NCBI GenBank assembly: GCA_900314595.1
Contig: OMVW01000009.1
Coordinates: 1 to 52,678, forward strand
DNA length: 52,678 nucleotides
Direction of reading: 5' to 3'
DNA from: an uncultured Dialister sp.
GTDB lineage: Bacteria; Bacillota; Negativicutes; Veillonellales; Dialisteraceae
How positions within the stretch are numbered: position 1 is the stretch's first letter; each line of letters opens with the position of its first letter. Positions 48,708-52,678 of this stretch are shown here, one piece after another. A program made the position numbers and the translations under genes. The notes beneath the pieces were generated by a model that worked only from the letters and a program-made list of their open reading frames with translations, made no database searches and was not told where the DNA came from.

Positions 48708-49412
48708 TCACTTCCGATTTTCCATCCATCGGATCCAGCAGTAATACCAGTACGCTCCGAAACCGATGAGAATATACATGAGAAGCTCCGCATATTCTTC
48801 GATCGTCTGGTCAAAGACGGTATGAAGAATTTTTTCCTTGTCTCCCAGCGACGAGAGCACAGCCATGATGACCACCAGGGCCATCAGGATCCAGGGTTTG
48901 GGGATTTCCTTCCAGATGGCCCGCCAGGGGGCATACCGGAAGAGGCCGAAAAGGGTAAGAAGCATCAGGGCTTCCACCACCCAGTTCACAAGGAATCCAT
49001 AGGAGATTTCCTTCAGGCTGTAAAAAGCAGGGCCGTAGGGCGCCATTTCTTTAAAGAAAAAGACCCGTCCCCAGCTGAGTTCACGGCCCAGAAGAATCAG
49101 GAAAAGAATGGCCACGCTTCCCCAGAGCCGCTGATACCGGCTTCCTTTTGCATTTTTATAGAAATACAGGAAAAGACAGGTCTCGAAAAAGAGGACCACA
49201 TTCTGCGCTATTTCAAGAGGACCGTTTTCCCAGGCAAAAGAGGGACCCGTAAATAAAAGAGGTATAAAGCAGAGCAGTGCGCATATCGCAAAAACAGCGA
49301 GTCCTTTATGAAATTTCCTTTTGATTGCCTGCGCTTCCAAGTCCATCCAGTCCACCAGCCTTAACGCATAATCCTGATTCGTAAAATTTTCAGGGGAGAA
49401 ATCAATCTCCAT
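48708..49412 (-). CDS. Uncharacterised six-span membrane protein
   Basis: A 234-aa protein with about six hydrophobic helices and the motif LLGRELSWGRVFFF between helices 3 and 4. A later FDQTIEEYAELLMY segment is also conserved-looking; similar Glu-x-Ser-Trp-Gly proteins exist widely but have no assigned role. The ribosome site is weak. A TATAAT lies near 49450 in minus sense, so the 5' UTR is short. The gene is monocistronic, between ftsH repeats and the phosphoethanolamine transferase gene. Function unknown. Confidence 0.72.
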   Translation of the reverse strand: MEIDFSPENFTNQDYALRLVDWMDLEAQAIKRKFHKGLAVFAICALLCFIPLLFTGPSFAWENGPLEIAQNVVLFFETCLFLYFYKNAKGSRYQRLWGSVAILFLILLGRELSWGRVFFFKEMAPYGPAFYSLKEISYGFLVNWVVEALMLLTLFGLFRYAPWRAIWKEIPKPWILMALVVIMAVLSSLGDKEKILHTVFDQTIEEYAELLMYILIGFGAYWYYCWIRWMENRK

Positions 49413-49569
49413 TTGTCATGAAAATGTAAAGTTTCTGTTTAATATCAGTTAATTATAACATAATAAACCCAATTCCTCTAACGTTTTTTGACTGGCGGTC
49501 TGAAATATTTCCTTCCCTTCCCGGCATGAAATCATTCACCCTGATGCGCATTCTACGAAGTGGGTCTCC

Positions 49570-49596
49570 TTCACGGACCACGGACCACGATTACCT
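49570..49596 (-). repeat. ACGGACC heptamer array (third unit 3' of ftsH)
   Basis: CCTTC, then ACGGACC, ACGGACC, ACGATTACCTCG. The ATTACCTCGTTTGTCTCTAT tail recurs at 49849. Confidence 0.7.
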
Positions 49597-49634
49597 CGTT
49601 TGTCTCTATCCATTCCGCAGAAAATTCCCACACA

Positions 49635-49702
49635 AAATGGCCCGCCTCATTTCTGATGCAGGCCGCCTTCACGGACCACGGATCACGGGCCACGATATCT
49701 CG
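49635..49702 (-). repeat. Hairpin and ACGGATC heptamer array (second unit 3' of ftsH)
   Basis: Imperfect hairpin 49639-49666, GCCTTC, then ACGGACC, ACGGATC, ACGGGCC, ACGATAT. ATGGCCCGCCTCATTTCT is repeated at 49805. Confidence 0.8.
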
Positions 49703-49786
49703 GAAGTGTCTGTATTGGGACATGCCGTGGTGAGGCTAATTCACGAAAACCGCAGCTGACTCGATTCGTAAAAGGTTCTATGATTG
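49692..49786 (-). repeat. 3' UTR core element, copy f
   Basis: CGATATCTCGG, GGGACATGCCGTGGTGAGGC, TTCACGAAAACCGCAGCTGA, then CTC. Same order as copies a-e. Confidence 0.78.
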
Positions 49787-49803
49787 ATTATTCCCCCACA
49801 CAA

Positions 49804-49853
49804 AATGGCCCGCCTCATTTCTAAAGCGGGCCACATTCACGAAGAACGATTAC
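49804..49853 (-). repeat. Terminator and short heptamer array 3' of ftsH
   Basis: GGCCCGC (49807-49813)/GCGGGCC (49826-49832) with ATTTTG in minus sense, then ACGAAGA, ACGATTA. Confidence 0.78.
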
Positions 49854-49896
49854 CTCGTTTGTCTCTATCCATTCCGCGAATTATATTTCACCAAAC

Positions 49897-51807
49897 TCAT
49901 TTCTCCAGATTCAGTTCCGGATGAGGCAGTTCTTTTGCTTCCGCCTTCGGTTCTTCCGCCGGAAGAGGAGAGCTTTCTTCTGCCTTTTCTTTGTTCAGGA
50001 TATCCATGAATTCTTCACCGGTAATGGTTTCTTTTTCATAGAGGTGTTTAGCCAGGTCATCCAGTTTCTTCCTGTTTTCCGTAAGGAGCTGAATGGCTTT
50101 TTTATGCTGCCTGCCGATGAGCTGCGAAACGGCCCGGTCGATTCTGGCCTGGGTTTCCGGGGAGCAGGCGAGCGTCGTATCTCCACCGAGGTACTGGTTC
50201 TGTACGTTTTCCATGGCTACCATGCCGAATTCATCGCTCATGCCGAAACGGGTAATCATGGCCCGGGCCAGGCGGGTTGCTTTTTCGATATCATTGGATG
50301 CGCCGGAAGAAGATGTCCCAAAGACCACTTCTTCTGCCGCCCGGCCGCCGGTCAAAGTGGCAATCTGGGCTTCCAGTTCTTCTTTGGTCTGGAGGTAATG
50401 ATTTCCTTCTTCTACCTGCATGGTATAGCCCAGGGCACCGCTGGTCCTTGGAATGATGGTGATTTTCTGGACCGGAGCCGTATGGTTCTGAAGGGCTGCC
50501 ACCAGGGCATGACCGATTTCATGATAAGCCACCACACATTTTTCTTTATCCGTAAGGATAGCATGTTTCTTTTCATACCCTGCAATGACCACTTCGATGG
50601 ACGCTTCCATATCTTCCTGGGTCGCATAGGGGCGATGATCCCGGACGGCCCGGAGAGCGGCTTCGTTTATGATATTGGCCAGTTCTGCGCCCGATGCGCC
50701 GGAGGCCATGCGGGCCACTTTATTGTAATCGATGGCCGGAGCAGTTCTGATCTTCTGGGCATGGACTTTCAATATTTCTTCACGGCCCTGGAGATCCGGG
50801 AGGGCTACGGGCACCTGACGGTCGAAACGGCCCGGGCGGGTGAGGGCCGGATCCAGGGATTCCGGACGGTTCGTAGCTGCCAGGATGATGACCCCTGTAT
50901 TTTCTTCAAATCCGTCCATTTCGGTCAGAAGCTGGTTCAGGGTCTGTTCTCTTTCATCATTGCCCCCGATGGCAGCTCCCCCTCTCTTCTTGCCAATAGC
51001 ATCGATTTCATCGATGAATACGATGCAGGGCGCTTTTTCTTTGGCCTGTTTGAAAAGGTCACGGACTTTGGCCGCACCCATGCCGACGAACATTTCCACA
51101 AATTCGGAACCGGAAATGGAGAAGAAGGGAACTCCCGATTCACCGGCTACCGCTTTAGCCAGCATGGTTTTACCGGTGCCCGGAGGTCCTACGAGAAGGA
51201 TGCCTTTAGGCATTTTCGCGCCTATATCTTTGTACTTGCTCGGATCATGAAGGTAGGAAACCACTTCTTTCAGGGAATCTTTTGCTTCATCTTCCCCGGC
51301 AACATCTGCAAATTTGATACCATCGGTCGGTTTCACATAAATCTTTGCGTTCGATTTCCCCATGCCGAACTGCATGGCTCCCTGGCCGCCCATACGGTTC
51401 ATAATCCGTTTATTCATGTAATGGCCGATGCCGAAGAAGATAAGAATCGGCAGGATCCAGGTGAGGGCAAAGTTCAGGAGCGGATTCATGGGAGTCACGA
51501 TTTTGCCGGTGAAATCCGCATTGGCTTTGTGCAGCCGTTCCACGAGCTGGGGGTCATTGATGGGTGCCGTCTTGTAGGCCTGTTTTTCCCCTTTCTTCGT
51601 GAAAATGATCTGGTCCTGTTCGATCTGGACCTTGTCAATCTGCTGCTCCTCGGTGAGGGTCATGAAATTGGAGTAATCCATTTCCTTCACCGTATTTTCC
51701 TCGCCCCGGAAAATCGGCCAGAGCCAGGAGTTGATGGAAATAATGATCAGGAATATGACGAGATAGTACGTCAATATCGGTTTCTTCGATGGTTTGAATT
51801 CTTTCAC
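49897..51807 (-). CDS. ftsH: ATP-dependent zinc metalloprotease FtsH
   Basis: A 636-aa hexameric AAA+ membrane protease that degrades misassembled membrane proteins and short-lived regulators. TM1 (about 11-30) and TM2 (about 112-130) flank a periplasmic domain. The AAA module has Walker A GPPGTGKT (207-214), Walker B CIVFIDEIDA and the second region of homology ATNRPESLDPALTRPGRFDR. The protease has HEIGH (429-433). The start is GTG, with GGAGATGTCAA upstream. It overlaps the stop of a TetR gene, an unusual context, so the two are coupled. Confidence 0.95.
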   Translation of the reverse strand: MKEFKPSKKPILTYYLVIFLIIISINSWLWPIFRGEENTVKEMDYSNFMTLTEEQQIDKVQIEQDQIIFTKKGEKQAYKTAPINDPQLVERLHKANADFTGKIVTPMNPLLNFALTWILPILIFFGIGHYMNKRIMNRMGGQGAMQFGMGKSNAKIYVKPTDGIKFADVAGEDEAKDSLKEVVSYLHDPSKYKDIGAKMPKGILLVGPPGTGKTMLAKAVAGESGVPFFSISGSEFVEMFVGMGAAKVRDLFKQAKEKAPCIVFIDEIDAIGKKRGGAAIGGNDEREQTLNQLLTEMDGFEENTGVIILAATNRPESLDPALTRPGRFDRQVPVALPDLQGREEILKVHAQKIRTAPAIDYNKVARMASGASGAELANIINEAALRAVRDHRPYATQEDMEASIEVVIAGYEKKHAILTDKEKCVVAYHEIGHALVAALQNHTAPVQKITIIPRTSGALGYTMQVEEGNHYLQTKEELEAQIATLTGGRAAEEVVFGTSSSGASNDIEKATRLARAMITRFGMSDEFGMVAMENVQNQYLGGDTTLACSPETQARIDRAVSQLIGRQHKKAIQLLTENRKKLDDLAKHLYEKETITGEEFMDILNKEKAEESSPLPAEEPKAEAKELPHPELNLEK

Positions 51808-52358
51808 TTGACATCTCCTCTTTCAGAATTTTCTACACCCTGCAGGAAAAAAGTTTCCCAGTAACCGGAAAGGCTCATAGACGCGATGCGTCCTGTCCGC
51901 TCCCCTTCGAAAAGGGCCAGCATGGAGCCTCCGAAAAGTTCACTGATTACCGATGCAGGAAGGTCGATGCGGAAGGCCCCTTCCTTCTGTCCCCAGAGGA
52001 AGAAATCGGTCACTTCCTGCACATACCGGTCCGTGCATGAATCATCACAGCCGGCTGCGCTGCTGTAGCAGATGCGGATCAGGTACTCCTTATTTTCACA
52101 ACTTTTCAGGATGAATTCATGAAGTACGTCCCGCGGGCTTTTGTCCCGCTGCCGGACGATGGTCATCAGTTCTTCCACCATGGCCCTCGTCCTGTCATTC
52201 AGGATTTCCACCAGATTTTCCCTGGACGAATAGACCCGGTAAAAGGTGGCCTTGCTGATGCCTGCCGATTCCGCCAGTTCTTTTGCCGTGGAGCGTGGAT
52301 TTGCACAGACCGCGATGGCCAGCCTTTTTAATTCCGCTTCCCTTTCCGCGGTTATCAT
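51804..52358 (-). CDS. TetR/AcrR-family regulator upstream of ftsH
   Basis: A 184-aa repressor with an N-terminal helix-turn-helix (residues 10-50: TAKELAESAGISKATFYRVY) and a divergent ligand-binding C-domain containing YSSAAGCDDSCTDRY. The start at 52358 has AGAGG 6 nt upstream; the frame opens 13 codons earlier without support. It is first in an operon with ftsH, so it may autoregulate and control the protease. A GAGAC/GTCTC palindrome upstream is a candidate operator. Confidence 0.85.
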   Translation of the reverse strand: MITAEREAELKRLAIAVCANPRSTAKELAESAGISKATFYRVYSSRENLVEILNDRTRAMVEELMTIVRQRDKSPRDVLHEFILKSCENKEYLIRICYSSAAGCDDSCTDRYVQEVTDFFLWGQKEGAFRIDLPASVISELFGGSMLALFEGERTGRIASMSLSGYWETFFLQGVENSERGDVK

Positions 52359-52399
52359 AAGACACCTCTTTCTATTTCTAAACTTTAAAATATTCATTT

Positions 52400-52415
52400 G
52401 AGACTTTTTTGTCTC
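52400..52415 (-). promoter_or_regulatory. Candidate TetR operator
   Basis: GAGAC (52400-52404) and GTCTC (52411-52415) form a perfect dyad with a 6-nt T spacer, 42 nt before the regulator start. Confidence 0.45.
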
Positions 52416-52482
52416 TTATGAGATGTATGATATCATGGAAATAGGGATGTGTCAATGGGGATTTTTTCTGTTTTAGAGTCAT

Positions 52483-52567
52483 GATTCGTTATTCGTTATT
52501 CGTTGTTCGCGGTCCGTGGTCCGTGGTCCGTGGTTCCTGGTTCGTGGTTCGTGGTTCCTGGTTCGCC
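52483..52567 (+). repeat. Longest TTCGTGG heptamer array
   Basis: About 12 units: TTCGTTA, TTCGTTG, TCCGTGG (x3), TTCCTGG, TTCGTGG (x2), TTCCTGG. It abuts the right terminal repeat and has no hairpin. Confidence 0.88.
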
Positions 52568-52582
52568 ATTAACTATTAGCTA

Positions 52583-52678
52583 CAATATCATTAACTTAAC
52601 AGCTGCTAAAGTGCTTCCAAATCGAAATTTCTCTATTGCGTTTAAAGGAAATAGGGCCTTATTCACCCTGTTCGGAGT
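52583..52678 (-). repeat. Right copy of 96-bp terminal inverted repeat
   Basis: This is the exact inverted partner of 2-97. The match stops at 52583, beyond which the two flanks differ. The enclosed genes are chromosomal housekeeping genes, so a plasmid or transposon bounded by these ends is unlikely. Confidence 0.95.

Noticed and set aside
98..52567. Arrays as CRISPR
   Set aside because: Units are 7 or 9 nt with no spacers and no cas genes; CRISPR repeats are about 24-40 nt with unique spacers.
2..52678. Linear plasmid or composite transposon defined by the terminal repeats
   Set aside because: The enclosed genes are core chromosomal genes and no transposase or replication protein lies near the ends.

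Overview
The window reads as chromosomal DNA of a Bacillota bacterium with an outer membrane, most likely class Negativicutes and perhaps Dialister-like. The genus is a guess from protein and operon flavour. Clostridium/Bacillus-type traits are strong AGGAGG-type ribosome sites, the yybS-gdpP-rplI order, RNase J and a nearby purA. A membrane-anchored sulfatase-fold phosphoethanolamine transferase fits a Gram-negative envelope. Forty-three genes or gene remnants are called, most on the minus strand. No rRNA, prophage, transposase or CRISPR was seen. The only intact tRNA is tRNA-Gly(CCC).

Layout. 1-2.8 kb: terminal repeat, MFS transporter, tRNA-Gly preceded by a tRNA 5' fragment, and a compact locus with a 22-aa holin-like toxin facing an antisense RNA. 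2.8-5.9 kb: tctC-tctB-tctA tricarboxylate transporter. 6-9.4 kb: HD phosphohydrolase, a frameshifted small gene, a VOC protein and a membrane protein. 9.6-13.1 kb: L,D-transpeptidase, type-4 uracil-DNA glycosylase and dnaB. 13.8-18.5 kb: nfo-sbcD-sbcC DNA repair operon. 18.7-25.1 kb: EamA exporter divergent from a LysR regulator, four universal stress proteins, a zinc-ribbon/DUF805 protein and a nitroreductase. 26.2-31.3 kb: glutamate dehydrogenase and two paralogous sodium-dependent (NSS) transporters. 31.5-33.9 kb: two small genes, a pseudouridine synthase and a frameshifted gene. 34.2-42.5 kb: purA, rplI, gdpP, yybS and rnj. 43.6-52.4 kb: a FliB-like protein, nucleoside phosphorylase, PrxQ, phosphoethanolamine transferase, a membrane protein, ftsH and an overlapping TetR gene.

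The most unusual content is between the genes. More than thirty short arrays of degenerate 7-nt or 9-nt tandem units occur. About twenty sit in one fixed architecture: stop codon, array, a GAAGGTG-like junction, then the GC-rich hairpin and T-tract of an intrinsic terminator. Six of these 3' regions also carry a conserved ~95-nt core with apparent compensatory changes. Other interspersed families are a CCATTAA/GTACAG element, a REP-like element, 62-bp tandem repeats, a 53-bp perfect inverted pair and a 96-bp perfect inverted repeat at the two window ends. Several intergenic stretches also look like independent structured RNAs.

The genes are mainly housekeeping: replication and repair (dnaB, nfo, sbcCD, udg), purine metabolism (purA, nucleoside phosphorylase), c-di-AMP turnover (gdpP), RNA processing (rnj, pseudouridine synthase), stress response (Usp, PrxQ, ftsH) and uptake of carboxylates and amino acids (tct, NSS, gdh).
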